Source: Clytia hemisphaerica
Lineage: Eukaryota; Cnidaria; Hydrozoa; Leptothecata; Clytiidae
Direction: 5' to 3'
Assembly: GCA_902728285.1 (NCBI GenBank)
Contig: CACVBU010000351.1
Coordinates: forward strand, 1,112,370 to 1,176,369
DNA: 64,000 nucleotides
The position numbers and the translations under genes are program-made. Positions within the stretch are counted from its first letter, which is position 1. Each line of letters begins with the position of its first letter. Of the stretch, positions 1 to 11,651 are shown in pieces. Below the pieces are notes generated by a model, which searched no databases, was not told the origin of the DNA, and saw only the letters and a list, made by a program, of their open reading frames with translations.

Positions 1-472
1 AGCATATCACTTCATGCGTCGAAAGAAGTGTATTGGAGTATTGGACAAAAGCTGCACAACATTAAAAGGACCATTTTTGCATATTTTTTTTCAAAATTTT
101 GCTGACGTCAGCTGAAATCAGCAAAATACGAAATTTTGCAATAAAGTGCTGACGTCAGCAAAATTTCAAAAAAATTTTATTTCAAAATGGTCCTTTTAAT
201 GTTGTGCAGCTTTTGTCCGAATTTCATGTTTTTACCATATAAGCCAAACTGGAATTATTCAGAAAACAAGTTTTGCTGACGTCAGCATTTTTTGGTTTTT
301 GCCTAATATCATTTTTTCGGGTGAAAAAATCAATTATGGCACAGCCATTCCAGTGATCTACACTCCAATACGCTTCTTTCGATGTATGAAGTGATATGAT
401 ATGACAAGTGGAAACGGTGATAAAAAATTAAGCTGAATTTGAAAAATCTGGACAGGCCTTAATTTGCCTGAG
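1..472. repeat. Foldback element family with TGACGTCA motifs, copy 1 (left end outside window)
   Basis: Repeated CTGACGTCAGC motifs lie in a long imperfect palindrome. The right arm (about 200-472) ends in AATTTGCCTGAG and matches the right arm of the copy at 21919-23049 over hundreds of bases. The left arm is shortened compared with that copy. No protein is encoded. The TGACGTCA motif is also a CRE/ATF site, but here it belongs to the repeat. Confidence 0.75.
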
Positions 473-1747
473 TGGGCCCAATTCTGGGCTTTTGGGGCAA
501 AAAATGACCCAAAAATCAAGTTTATCCAATTTCGATGAAACTTTCCACTTTTATTCAATTTTTCATGTAGAATACGAAAATGAAACTCAAAATTGCTTGA
601 TTCGTTAATTGAAACATACGCGTTGTGCAATACCTTCACAATCTGGAAAAATCTTCATTCCACCACGGAAAAGCAACGGCTATATGTATATTGTGGGGGG
701 CATACGAGAGTCTGAAATCCCTAAATCCCGGTAAATTTCGGCAAATCCCGAAATCCCGTTAAGATTTTTGTTAAATCCCGGTCCCGTTAGAAAAAAGTTG
801 AAAATTATTGAATCATTTGACGTCAGTTTATTTAATTTCACGTAAAAATGCCTCCTATCCTAAGAAGGAAGAACTGAAAATTTGAAAAAAAGGTTTCGTT
901 CAAGCATATCTAAAGTCTATTCACGATAAGTGTGCACTCTTTTTTCTTTTACCTATAACTTTTGAAGGAATTTTTCAATCTTTATAAATTTGGTGTCATT
1001 GGAAAGATATTAGTGAGTGGAACAATTTGAAATAAAAAAATCTTCAATATAATTCTGAAAATGAAGATGAAAATGAAGAAGAAAAAAATGAAGACTTGTA
1101 GAAAAGTGCTATAACTATCGTTTTCACTATCAATTTTACAATATTTCGACGTTTGTCTTTGTCAAGTAATGAAGTCTGTACAAACTGGAGGTGGTATTTA
1201 CATGATTTCTGGCTAACAATATAATCGTCAAGGGAATAAAAAAATAAAAAAATTATTAAAAGAATAAAAGGGTTTGTTTGATAAAAGAAATACTTAGGGA
1301 ATAGAAATTAAATTTGTAAAGGAAAAATTAATTGATAAAAAACTTTATGTACAGGTATTTAAAAGTGTTAAAAAACAGAGATGATGAAAAATTCTCATGA
1401 GAACAAGCTAAAATTAGCAAGGGAGGCATGATGTGCAAGCAGATACTCCTCGACAAAAATTTAAAAACACTATTCTATTGTCTCCAACTAAAATCAAGAC
1501 AATAGAAAAAATAAAAACACATTAAAGTAAGCACTATTACATTTATAAGAATAATCTAGGTATAAAACTAGCTAAATGTCTAGTATATAATGGGCCCTTA
1601 CTCGCTAGGCTTTTGTGACCCACCAAATATAATTACATATTTGCAGAGAAAACTCAATTATAAATATCCAAATGGCAAAAATAGTACCGACCAAAAATAA
1701 ATAAAAAAGGAATTATGTAATTAAAAAACTAAAAAATCGGAGTGCGG
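473..1747. other. AT-rich non-coding stretch
   Basis: No gene is recognised. A short run of diverged AAATCCCG repeats lies at about 715-790. The rest is AT-rich with no supported reading frame. It adjoins the 3' side of the Penelope-like element and may include its decayed 3' end. Confidence 0.5.
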
Positions 1748-1755
1748 ATTAAATC

Positions 1756-2052
1756 CAAAGATATCTAAGCCCGAAGGGCTAGATAAGCAACTTTAAGCTT
1801 TCTCCAGCAAAAAAAAGTGAAGCAAAAATTTGACTTTTTAAATTTCGTGCCGATGGATAGGATCTAGCATTTTAATTCTTTTCGGAGCGCGAGATCAAAA
1901 AACGTAGGCGGCAAACGCTATTTCACATCTCTCAAACCGGTGAAATTGCATATTTTAGTCACGTGACTCTGGTAGGAAATCCTTCCAAAGATGAGCTTCA
2001 CTTTTTGATAAAAGCCGCAAATCTAGCCCTTCGGGCTTTACAGATATCTGTG
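1756..2052. repeat. 297-bp hAT-type MITE, copy 1
   Basis: The ends are short inverted repeats (CAAAGATATCT at the left, AGATATCTGTG at the right), followed inward by AAGCCCGAAGGGCTAGAT and its complement. ATTAAATC is duplicated on both sides (1748-1755 and 2053-2060). An 8-bp duplication and CA..TG ends fit the hAT superfamily. A nearly identical 297-bp copy is at 23700-23996. It is inserted at the C-terminal end of the Penelope-like element. Confidence 0.85.
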
Positions 2053-2059
2053 ATTAAAT

Positions 2060-4774
2060 CTAGCCAAAGTCCTCTAACGGCACATCTCGATCATTAAGAC
2101 CATAGGGAGCAAATGAGTTTAGTTTATATTGCCAAAATGACTCCCTACGGCGTACTGATGGAAGATCTGGAGCCTCATCGATTAGAGTAAGTTCCCAATC
2201 ATCCATACCGTGATGGTCTGCCTGTTCGAAATGTGCATGAAAGGAGGCTTGGGTAACGATAGAGCCTGATTTGTGTTTCCTATGGCAGCACTTGTAATTG
2301 TTAAACCTAGATCGAAAAGGAGTGCTAGCGCTACCAACATATTGTATACGGCAAGTTTTGCAAGTAAATAAGTATACAAAACATTTGGAGTTACAATTCA
2401 AGTTCTTCGCCCTGATCTTATATTCTTTGCCGTCCTTACCTGAGAATGAACCTGTCTCTTTTATAAAGGGACAGACGCCGCAGCGTTTTACTCCACATCG
2501 ACCACTACCCTCGTTGCCCTCTGATTTAACAGGCAACTTAGCACGAACCAAAAGATCTTTAAGACTTTTCCCCCGCTTAAAACCAACAACCGGGACGTTT
2601 CGGAAAAGATTGCAGTGTTCATTGTCAGGTGTTAGCAAGATATGGATCTTAGATAATATCGACTTTAGCCTAGAATAAGAAGGATGGTAAGTAATATTTA
2701 ACACTATCCCTGGGTTGGTCTTTTTCCCCGTTCTTGAAAAAGGAGATCGTCGCGTTTATGTTCACGCGCTCTAAGGATCTGATCACGTACCATCTTCTCT
2801 TTATAACCTCTCTCCAAAAGCCACTGTTGAAGCTGATAGCACCGTTGGTCGAAAAAACTAGGCTCTGAACAGATGCGATTGAGTCGAAGAGCCTGACTGT
2901 ATGGTATCGAGCGTTTCGAGTGATACACATGACAGGAAGACGCATGGAGATATTGGTGCGTATCAGTGGGCTTTATGTAGAGATCGGTTACTAGACTATC
3001 CCCATGACGAATAACTTTAACATCCAGGAATTCAACTGAATCTTGAGAAAAATTAGCGGTAAACTTAATGCTAGACTCAGCTTGGTTAAGATGATCTAAA
3101 AATAACCGAAGTTTTTCTTCCCCGTGTTCCCAAATGAAAAAAACATCATCAATATACCGCCACCATACTAGAGGCTTGTCAATGGCACTCTCGAGAAGCC
3201 TTTGCTCGAGTTCGTCCATGAAAAGAATCGCGTATTATGGCGCAATCTTGGTACCTATGGCAGTCCCCCTCTTTTGTTTAAAAAACCTACCATCGTGCTC
3301 AAAGATGTTATTCTTAAGCACGAGCTCAGTGAGTTCTAAAAGAGTGTCAGATGAAATAGACTTATCCTCTCGACGCTCAAGAGCCTTACGGACCGCAGCT
3401 AGACCTTCGTCATGGGGAATATTTGGATATAATCCTACAACATCTGCTGTGCATAAAATGGCATCTTTAGGCAAGTTCTTAATGCCCTGAAGTTTACAGA
3501 GAAAATCATTAGTGTCCTTGATAAATGATTTAACCTGTTTAGCTAGGGGCTGGAGATGATGATCAACAAACGCTGAGATATTTTCTGTGAAATAACCAGA
3601 ATTTGAAATAACTGGTCTCCCGGGGACACTATGCAGCCTCTTGTGTATTTTAGGAAGCAAGTAGAATCGACCCAGGCGGGGGTTATCAACAAGAAAATAA
3701 TCCATGGTTTGTTTAGGAACATCACCTCTAGAACTTATCTTCAAAAGACAATCCTGTATAGTAGCTATAAGAGGACTGATACAATCGCCAAAAATCTCCT
3801 CATGCAGTGGCGTGGTGGCAGGGGGAGCCAGGGGGGGCAGCCCCCCCCCCAGCGGAGCCCTTTTGAGAAGGGGCGCCCAAAAATAAGGGACGCCAAGAAG
3901 GATTTTTCAGGCGCCCATATCGAAAGATTGACAAATGAAAAAACAAAAATGGCGCCCCTCATCACCTCTAAATTTTCTGGCTCGCTTCGCTCGCACACTC
4001 CCTTTTTTGTATTCATAATTTGCGTATAGAGAGGGGCGCCAAAAAACAAAGAATCTTTAAAAAGGGCGCCATATTTGCCTTGGCCACCCCAGAGAAATTT
4101 TCCCACCACGCCACTGCTCATAAGTAGCTTTATCTCCAAGTTGATTAGATGCTTCTTGGAGATAATCATCCCGATCCCAGACTACAACCGCAGAACCCTT
4201 ATCAGCCTCTTTAATTACTATACTAGAATCCTCTTTCAAAGATTTAATTGTTAATAGCCTCTCGTTCCTCCCTTGTTAAATTTGAATAATTAAGTTTTGT
4301 GTCTATAGCTAAAATTTCTTCTTCCAGACGACTAAGGTAAATTTCGATCGCAGCATCTTTTCCTCTAGGATTAAATTTTGATTTGGGACGGAAAAGATTG
4401 TAGTCTGTCCTCTCTTCATTCCGATAAAACCACTTCAATCTTAAAAATCGACCAAACTTCTCAAGTTCCTCCTTCAAAAGCGCATGGTTTACAAAGTTAG
4501 GAGTGGGAACGAACTTGAGTGCTTTAGAGAGCAAAGAAATTTCAGCTTTAGACAGTTGCCTTTTGGAGAGATTAAAAACATTAGAATTAACAAAAACACC
4601 CGTGAGTCTCTGATTAGTATTAGTATCATTAATATCTTCATTAGATTTTTTCAAAACATGACTTTCCGAAATTTCAAAAAGAACCAAATTAAGCAAATTT
4701 TCAAAGTCTTCATAAATACTTTTGCAATATACCAAAAGATCTGATTTAAACAACAAGCAAGATTTGTGTTCCAT
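2060..4774 (-). pseudogene. Penelope-like retroelement (RT plus GIY-YIG), inactivated
   Basis: Minus-strand remains of a Penelope-like element. It encoded one protein joining a reverse transcriptase to a GIY-YIG endonuclease for target-primed insertion. The N-terminal region is at 4774-4244. The conserved KEADKGSAVVVWD block is at about 4215-4175. The RT core is at 3744-3235 (LLPKIHK, GRPVISN, DVVGLYPNIPH, GTAIGTKIAP). The catalytic YIDDVFFIW lies in 3219-2704. The GIY-YIG domain (CFVYLFTC, QYVGSA, RRRESFWQYKL) is at 2704-2060. It is broken by a frameshift near 4244, a 314-bp insertion at 3804, a stop codon just after GTKIAP near 3230, and a frameshift near 2704. These lesions rule out activity. 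A separate Penelope GIY-YIG fragment is at about 50 kb. Confidence 0.93.
3804..4117. repeat. 314-bp inverted-repeat element inside the Penelope-like gene
   Basis: The ends are GCAGTGGCGTGGTGG and its complement. TCAT is duplicated at 3800-3803 and 4118-4121. Removing the element plus one TCAT restores a continuous Penelope reading frame across the junction, which fixes the boundaries. The interior has a C/G run and a CTCGCTTCGCTCGC motif. A 4-bp duplication would fit Chapaev-like transposons, but this is inference. Confidence 0.85.
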
Positions 4775-5225
4775 TATATGTTTTGTAACATGTAATATAT
4801 GTTACAAATTCCTTACGGATTCTCAAGCCTGGTTATAATAAAACTATTACATGTTAGTAGCAGACCCGACTGGCAATTGTTATGTAGCAGGTTGAAGCAT
4901 GAGTTTTTGCTAGAAAGATGCAGTTTGTTTTCAAGTTAAATCTTTAAAATAAATCAAACTGTGTGGGTTTATTTACTTCCAAGCAACCTACCAATAGTTT
5001 TGGAACACTACATAATAAAGGAAGATGGCTGTTCTTATGGATTGACTTTCTGGTTATACCCCATCCATATATACGATATGTAAAAGGTCGTGGCTTCTTC
5101 ATAAAGACGAAAGACAGATCTAGACTTATTTCGTACTTTCCAGTCTCTTGTTCGTAGTTTTTCTGACTTTCTGGTTCTTTGTGAGTTATTTTCTATGTTT
5201 TCTAACTTACTGAATGACTTACCAA
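4775..5225. other. Non-coding, upstream side of the Penelope-like element
   Basis: No gene is recognised. Part of this may be the 5' untranslated region of the minus-strand Penelope-like element. It holds small palindromes such as ACATGTAATATATGTTAC near 4788. Confidence 0.4.
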
Positions 5226-5494
5226 CAGGGCCCGGTTGTTCAAAAGTGGATTAGCGGCCGATTAGGTTAAGTCCGATTAGCGCCGATTAACGAAAATTTG
5301 TCTGTTGTTCAAAAAATATCACGATTAAAAAAGAGATTAACTTAGACTTAAACACCCCAAAACTTAATCCTGCTCGGGAGGTGGATTAAGGAAAGATTAA
5401 GCTTAAAACAAAGTGAGAAATGGCCGCCATGAACATGATTTTATATGAAAATTAGCAAAGAAGACGTCCAAGAACATACAGACTGAAAGATTTT

Positions 5495-6630
5495 GTGCAT
5501 AACAACACTTTTTCAGATGAGGACATTCGGATGCGCTTTCGCTTTTCACGACAAGGCGTTGTGTTTTTAACCAATCTTCTCAGACAAGATCTGCAAAGAC
5601 CTACACAAAGAAACCACGCTTTGTCTGTGCAAAGTCAAGTGTTGATTTCTTTGAAGTTTTTGGCATGTGGAAGTTTCCAACAAGTTGTGGGAGATGTTAT
5701 TGGAGTGGATAAATCAACTGTTTCAAGGATTGTTCCCCAATTTTGTAGACCTTTTCGCCTTTCCATCCGCCATATTGAATTGTATGCAAAAATTATGGTG
5801 GCCGAATTGCCGTGGTGAAATTTCCTTAGAAAGTATGCAAAACATATGCAAAAAGAAAGTATTAATATAAAACTTACATGCATAATTGGCATTATATTAA
5901 AGTGTAATCTTGTAGAAGAAAGATTAAATTTGCTTCTTTTGAAAACTAGAAATAATCAAATTCGCCCATCTCTTCGAAAAAGCACTTCAAAATACCATAA
6001 CATTAGACATAAACTCAAACTGAAAAATCACCCGCGAAGGTAAAAAATAATCCTTATTCGCGTGGAATTTTTTAATGGTATGAAAACAGAATATGCAATG
6101 TCTTTAAGAACAAATTCCTAAAAGGCTTTTGTTGTTCGGTAAATATTTCTTTTTGGATTAAGAAATTCCATCTTTTATTGTTCTAATGATTATAAAATTT
6201 ATTTATAAGATGCTTTGTTGTCTTTTTAATCTTTGTGTAAACATAGTCATTATAAAAAAACACTGGTCTGGCAATGTATTGTTTTAGCTTTATTGTCGAA
6301 TTTTCTTTTGTTATAAATAAAAGGCAAGTTGCGATTTGCATACTTTTTGATCACGTTACCAAATTCTCCTTTTGGGATTGGTCTAAATTTCAATCACATG
6401 ATCAAAAAGTATGCAAAATAAAGTCGATTTGCGAACACAAGCTCTATCTGTTAACAATAGAACTTGCATATGTTTTGCATACCCAACTAAATCCAACCAC
6501 GGCTTTTTCGTTCCTATATTTTTGCATACAATTCAAGATGGCGGATGGAAAGGCGAAAAGGTCTAATACCACTGCCCAACAAAAGACAGAGATCAAGCAA
6601 GGTTTTTACAGAATGGCTGGCATTCCAAGC
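5495..6630 (+). pseudogene. Harbinger transposase fragment (HARBI1-like), interrupted
   Basis: N-terminal part of a PIF/Harbinger transposase. FSRQGVVFLTNLL, LKFLACGSFQQVVGD and the helix VDKSTVSRIV are typical of the DNA-binding region. The frame is cut at 5747 by an 816-bp element and resumes at 6564 with QQKTEIKQGFYRMAGIPS, the block preceding the DDE core. Joining 5747 to 6566 keeps frame. The rest of the DDE catalytic domain is missing, so no active transposase is possible. HARBI1 itself is a domesticated host gene, but the decay here points to a transposon remnant. Confidence 0.8.
5748..6563. repeat. 816-bp TA-flanked element in the Harbinger transposase
   Basis: Terminal inverted repeats of about 47 bp start GACCTTTTCGCCTTTCC. 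TA flanks both sides (5746-5747 and 6564-6565). The Harbinger reading frame supplies the empty site. The interior contains a smaller hairpin with TTTTGATCACGTTACC-type arms near 6345-6410. No transposase is encoded. The GACCTTTT terminus is shared with the 177-179-bp MITEs at 32826 and 56626. Confidence 0.85.
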
Positions 6631-6631
6631 A

Positions 6632-6874
6632 CAACGGATTTTAGATTTTTCCATTTTGTCTCTATGTCTTTCGTGCTTCTATTTGCAACACCGAGGGCAT
6701 TAACTTTCAAAGTTATGTTCTCCCATAGCATAGAGCTTGTTTAGCAGCGTTTGTTATTGAAGGGGAGAACTTTCCTTCAATCGTGCTCTGACTAGCCTCG
6801 TATTCCTCCAAGATGATTCTGATCTCATCAGCAGTGGCAGTGAAGTTAGTTTTTCTTGGTCTTTTTCCCGACAT
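6632..6874 (-). pseudogene. Harbinger Myb/SANT-like second protein, fragment
   Basis: Minus-strand frame beginning MSGKRPRKTNFTATADEI with ATG at 6874. It continues through EEYEASQSTIEG to a tryptophan-containing DIETKWKNLK segment characteristic of the Myb-like protein encoded by Harbinger transposons, which delivers the transposase to the nucleus and DNA. It is truncated at the junction with the transposase fragment, so it is a remnant. Confidence 0.7.
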
Positions 6875-6990
6875 TTTGTATAGATATTGTTCGATTGTTC
6901 TTGAATGAGTTTTTTAAAGTTTTTTTTATTTCTCCTTTTGTTTGTTTTGGTTTCGCAGGGAACGTTCGAAAATTGAAATTAGAGATTAGA

Positions 6991-7300
6991 GAAGGGTGGG
7001 GAGCGGTTAAGTGCCAGAAGGTGGGTGGGGTTTAGCCAGTAGCAAGTTTGTAAGAAGGTATGTGCGAAGGTGGGCTTTAAAAGTGGGTTTGCTAGTGATT
7101 ATCTATTTTATCAAGGGAAGGCAGATGGGTGTGGATTTCGTTCCAGTCCTTTGTGATGAGATGGTTGTTTGTTTCGTGTGGCATTGAGAGCATTATTACC
7201 TACAGTAGTGAGAAAAGTAGAGAAATATTTAGGTAACCTGTTTTTGAAGGAGTCATAATGCAAATAGACAACTTTTTTCTTTCATCAGGAATTGGAATTG
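6991..7300. other. Short non-coding stretch
   Basis: G-rich plus strand with no recognised gene. It separates the Harbinger remnant from the 3' side of the minus-strand LINE remnant and may be the decayed 3' UTR of that LINE. Confidence 0.4.
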
Positions 7301-7588
7301 GAAGAATTCTGCCATTGACTAAAGTGGTTTGGCAGACTCACGGGGACCCTTAAAGTGAATGATCCTAAGTGCCTTGTTCTGGAGTTTTTCTAACTTGTCA
7401 AAGGAAGTGACCTTAATACCTAGGGTTTGTATAAAGTAGCTGACGTGGGATTCAAAAAGAGCATAATACACAGATAGGAGGGTTTTGTAGTCTAGATAGT
7501 GGCGCAATTTAGCATGCCAACTGCTCCTGAGAGTTTCAAAGTAGTCTTAGAAAGTTGGGGGTCCCAGTCCAGGTTTTCATCAATAGTA

Positions 7589-7827
7589 AAGGCCGGTCTC
7601 CACTTTTGCCCGAAAGGGGCAACAATTTTTTTCTTAACCTTTTTTGCCTGAAGAAAAGATAATGTCATAAAAATTTCCGCGCGAACAAAAAAATAGTTGA
7701 AGGAAGTTCTACTTTTTTCATCCTTTACGTCAATTTCGACGACAACTTCATTTTTCAACCGACCAATGACCTTACAAAAACGTCAAAAAGTTTTCGCTCC
7801 TGACGCGCGAAAGTGAAGACCAGCCTT
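7589..7827. repeat. 239-bp TA-flanked MITE in the LINE remnant
   Basis: Inverted ends AAGGCCGGTCTCC and its near complement, flanked by TA. Removing it joins SYLGV directly to TIDENLDW of the LINE reading frame, so the insertion site is exact. Tc1/mariner-type mobilisation is inferred from the TA. Confidence 0.8.
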
Positions 7828-8417
7828 TAACACCTAAATAACTTACTGTTCTTGAAAGTTCAAGCTTCTGTCCCCTCAGTCTGAAGTTTAGCTTTTTTGT
7901 AACGTTTTTGGATTTCGACTTGAATAGAATAAGTTCTGTTTTTGAGGCATTCAGGCAGATTTTGTTTGCTCTGAGCCAATGAACCAGTTGAGTTAGATCT
8001 TATTTACACGATTTGTCTCTGCAGACCAGGCTGGTGTCATCAGCAAAGTGAATGGTTGTGCAGTTGCTGATAGCTTTGTGGAGGTCATTAATATATTATA
8101 AAAGAGAGGGGGCCTAGAACTGATCCGTGGGGGACTCCATGTTTTTGGTCAATAGCATAAAATTGATAACATGTTTTGTATGAGAGTACTATGGGTTCGA
8201 TTGCTGAGGTAGGAAGAAATAAGATCAAAAGGTTTACCTCTGACACCTTTAATGATGAAGTTTATGAAGAAGAATACTGTGCTCTACAATATCAAATGCT
8301 TTCTTGAGATCGATAAAATTACCTACTGCAAATTATTTATTATCAAGGACATCTCTCACTAACTCAGTAAGAGCAATTATTGCATGATTTGTGCTGTGAA
8401 AAGTTGTCAAACAGATA

Positions 8418-9182
8418 CCGTAGGATCGTCTAATCTCGACATACGTCTTTCAATCTCGACATAGCTGTAGGCTGGTCTTCGAAATAAAAAATCAAACATA
8501 AACAAATACATACCAAAGTTATCAATCAATCACTAAATTGTACTCTCTCTCTATCACGTCACAGATTGTTAATATAATATGAGAAATGTGAACTGTTATT
8601 ACTTATATTTGAAAAGAACACTTTAACGATGTAGTAATCACTAAAAAACTAATTAGCATGCTTTCAATGAAGATGCCCAAATCACAACAACATTTTGCAC
8701 GCGAGGAATTTTTTAGTAGATCTTTTTACCGTGAACCGAAAATAATTAAAAGAACCCGGTTTCCTTATGAATTTGAAAAGGGACCAGGTGTGCTAGGTGC
8801 GGCGCCTAGAAGTTTAATGCGGCCTCCTAGCGCCTAGAGCGTGTGCTTGCAATAAATAATAAGGAAATGGAAACCAGGTCGACTAAGTGCGCGAATTATT
8901 TTTATCACGTGACTTGAAGCGTAATAAAGTTGTAAAGTTTTAATGATGGACAGGAGAAAGTTACGATGAAGTTTGCATGCGTTTCGTGTATTGTGTAAAA
9001 CTGCTTATAATTTGGCTGTCTTTTTTAATTGAAAGGATTGCAATGTACCGAACTTCTAGTTTGATGGATGAACTTGTTCGATAAGAATGATACCAAGAAT
9101 TTCATTCAAGGTTTGTTTTGATTATTTTACAGATCCGGTGTCGAGATTGCAAGACGTATGTCGAGATTAGACGATCCTACGG
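8418..9182. repeat. 765-bp TA-flanked inverted-repeat element
   Basis: Terminal repeats of about 45 bp start CCGTAGGATCGTCTAATC and include two ATCTCGACAT blocks. TA flanks both sides (8416-8417 and 9183-9184). It interrupts the LINE remnant. The interior is AT-rich with no protein. The TA and long terminal repeats suggest a Tc1/mariner-type non-autonomous element. Confidence 0.85.
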
Positions 9183-9331
9183 TATGGGATAGGGATGGCA
9201 TCATACAAGTGTTCATAATAAGAGTCAAGACTAGAACCCGCCCTCAATATGAGACATTTGGCTGACTGAAAAAATTTATCATCATCAGTCATCATCAATT
9301 TTGTCAATTGTCAGAATCGTTTATATATATA

Positions 9332-9551
9332 CCGTGAAGTCAGGTAACTTGCATCAGTAGAGGCTAACATGCATAGCCCTCAAATGAATGACCTGTCTGG
9401 TCATTAAAATACAAAATTAAATCAAAACAAAAATGGTAGAGTAGAGCTGCGGGCGAAGCTGCGTAGTTCATTTGTTTTGAAATTTTGCTGCTATGATTGG
9501 TCAGTCATTTGAGGGCTATGCATGTTAGCCTCCACTGATGTAAGTTCACGG
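9332..9551. repeat. 220-bp TA-flanked MITE (CCGTGAAGTC family), copy 1
   Basis: Inverted ends CCGTGAAGTCAGGTAACT and complement, with a long subterminal match (AACATGCATAGCCCTCAAAT). TA flanks both sides. A short relative with the same terminus is at 51038-51125. Confidence 0.85.
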
Positions 9552-9594
9552 TACTCACTGGAACTACGTAGTTTTCGGGAGTTTCATTTCTCAT

Positions 9595-10190
9595 AGTGGC
9601 ACCCCCCCCCCCTTGTTGAAAAAGGTCAAGCAGGGGGGGTTTGAGAATTTTAGTGAATTTCAAGGAAGGGGGCTTGTGAAAATTTCAAATAAAAGGGGTG
9701 GCTTGGTCAAAAAGAGGGGGGTTAATTTTTAAGGGGGGCTTGGAAGATTTGGTATCTTAAAATACCTTGGAATTGTATGAGTTTTTGCGCGCGTAAAAGT
9801 TAAAAAAAAGAGGGTGGTCGAACCTAAACCTGGGAAACAAAGGGGGCTTGAAGAAAAAGAGAGGGGTCAAGGAATTTTCATTTTTAAAGAGGGGAGTTTA
9901 GCTAAAAGAAGGGGTGCCATTTTTTGCCATTTTAGCCTACAAAAAGTGCGCTCGCGCAGCGAATAGAATGAGGCCCGGAATCTTCGAGTTAGAAAACTTT
10001 GAGTTAGCAAGTTTCGAGTTAGCAAAATTCATGGTTTCTGCCTACTTTTTCAGTCCCCCGTTAAATGCAATTTTGCCCTTAAAGAAAACTCCCCCTTAAA
10101 TTGAACAAAAATTACCAGTACCCCTTGTTAGAACGTCCCCCCTTAAAATGAAAAAAAAGAGGAGTTCGCCCTCAGATTTTTATCTTTAGA
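9595..10190. repeat. Degenerate G/C-run repeat block
   Basis: Short diverged units with GGGGG or CCCCC runs separated by AT-rich segments. They begin with a C-run on the plus strand, change to G-runs, then return to C-runs. A triple GAGTTAGAAAACTTT-like repeat lies at about 9978-10027. The layout suggests a decayed palindromic element. No gene is seen. Confidence 0.5.
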
Positions 10191-11647
10191 GTTTGATAAT
10201 AACAAAGTACAACGATTGGTTTGATATCAATGCCATCAACATTATATTGGGTACATAATGATATCCAACTAAATAAAATTTAATAAAAAGAAATCATTGG
10301 AAATAAACTGGATCCTATAATCAAATGATACAAACAAAACTTTTTATAAATAAAACCAAACAAAAGATGCAGTATTTGGTATAACAGTTGTGTTTTGCTC
10401 ATATCTTAGGCCCTGTAAATTATCCTTATTATTAGATTTGAACTGGGAATGTCTTCTGATTGTAGTCCTAGTTTAAGTTGGGTCAAGAAGCAAGAGGTCT
10501 TCCCAAGTAGAGAATTTAGACAGTAAAGCACAAGCAAGATCATTGATGTCGACCAACTATTACCCTTCAGCAAACATTTTTTTACAATAGAGAGAGAGGG
10601 AAGGGAGGATGCAGATTCATGGGCCCCGGCGAGCCATTTTGAGTGGGGAGGGGCAAGATTTTGGAATAGAATGTCGCCCAGCATGGTTGGGTGACAAAGA
10701 AAATTGTTCACGTTTTACCCTCAAAACACCTTAAAACGTTATCTAATTGGGGAGAATGATAGTTTATATGGTTTGATTTGGTCTGTTAAAGGTTTTTCTA
10801 ATGTACATAACATTCAATATAGCATGGTCTGCAAAAAAGTGGGCATGGAGATTGTGAGCGCGAAAACAGGAAAGAAGATATTATTAGATAAAGAAATTAA
10901 TATCAATAAAACCACATAACATCTTAAATTCAATCAACTATATTCAAATTTTAGTTCCCCCTTTTTTCTTGTTTTGATAGATTCTTGCACCCCTTGATAA
11001 ATAATCCCCCCTTATTATAAAAAAATTACAAAAATCCCCCTCCTTTTCATTTAATGAAATATTAGAATTTCATTCCTTCAAATTCAAAGATCTAACAACT
11101 AAAAGTAAGATTTGCTTGAGTTTTATTAAGTACTTTTTATGCCCTGGCACACCCCGATAAGCTCTTGGCTCCCTTGTGTTTTTTTTTACATCACGCAGAT
11201 AATTTACTTGTGAATAACAAAAATTAAAATAAAAAAAGTGTTGCAAATGGCTCTCTGGTTACGAGATTGAGTTCTCACCTGACTTAGAGTAAGCAAATTT
11301 GAGTAAAAGAGTTAACTCGAAACAAATTTTTTCTGCAAACTTTTTAAAATTTCACTTTTCGTCAGTTTTATGCATCTATTAATTTGTGAGATATTCTATT
11401 CGCCTGAGACAACTCGAAAAAAGCTGGTGTTTTGAAGCGCTCCCGTGGGATCGAAATATCGATTGGGTGAATATTGGGCGGACGGGCATTTTGAAAGTAC
11501 ACACAATGTTTTTTTTTCATTCTTCCAAACAACTAAACAATCCCGGGATAAGTGAAAGCAACACAGACTATTTTTTAATTAAAGAAGTATTTTTAGTATT
11601 GATAATCAAATAAAATATTTACACAGATTTACATTATATTTTCTTAA
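10191..11647. other. AT-rich non-coding stretch
   Basis: No gene or clear terminal repeats recognised. C-runs of the type seen just upstream recur at about 10960-11045. Short open frames here show no codon bias or motif that would support them. Confidence 0.45.
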
Positions 11648-11651
11648 CTTA

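Larger units (their letters stand above)
5226..6990. mobile_element. Internally deleted PIF/Harbinger transposon
   Basis: Starts near GGGCCCGGTTGTTCAAAAG, which looks like a terminal repeat. It carries the N-terminal half of a Harbinger transposase on the plus strand and a Myb/SANT-like second protein on the minus strand, the usual convergent Harbinger pair. The catalytic C-terminal half is deleted at about 6631, where the transposase runs directly into the inverted Myb gene. No matching right terminal repeat is visible, so the right boundary is approximate. Confidence 0.6.
7300..9250 (-). pseudogene. Non-LTR retrotransposon (LINE) reverse transcriptase remnant
   Basis: On the minus strand, in order: TTFHSTNHAIIALTELV (about 8410-8350), DLKKAFDIVEHSILLHKL (about 8320-8265), HGSVLGPL near 8120, LNASKTELILF near 7930, SRTVSYLGV near 7850, then ENLDWDPQLSKTTLK and LLSVYYALFESHVSY down to 7320. 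This is the RT palm and thumb of a jockey/CR1-type LINE. The frame is broken by stops and frameshifts and by two inserted elements (7589-7827 and 8418-9182). The endonuclease half is not seen. Confidence 0.8.
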
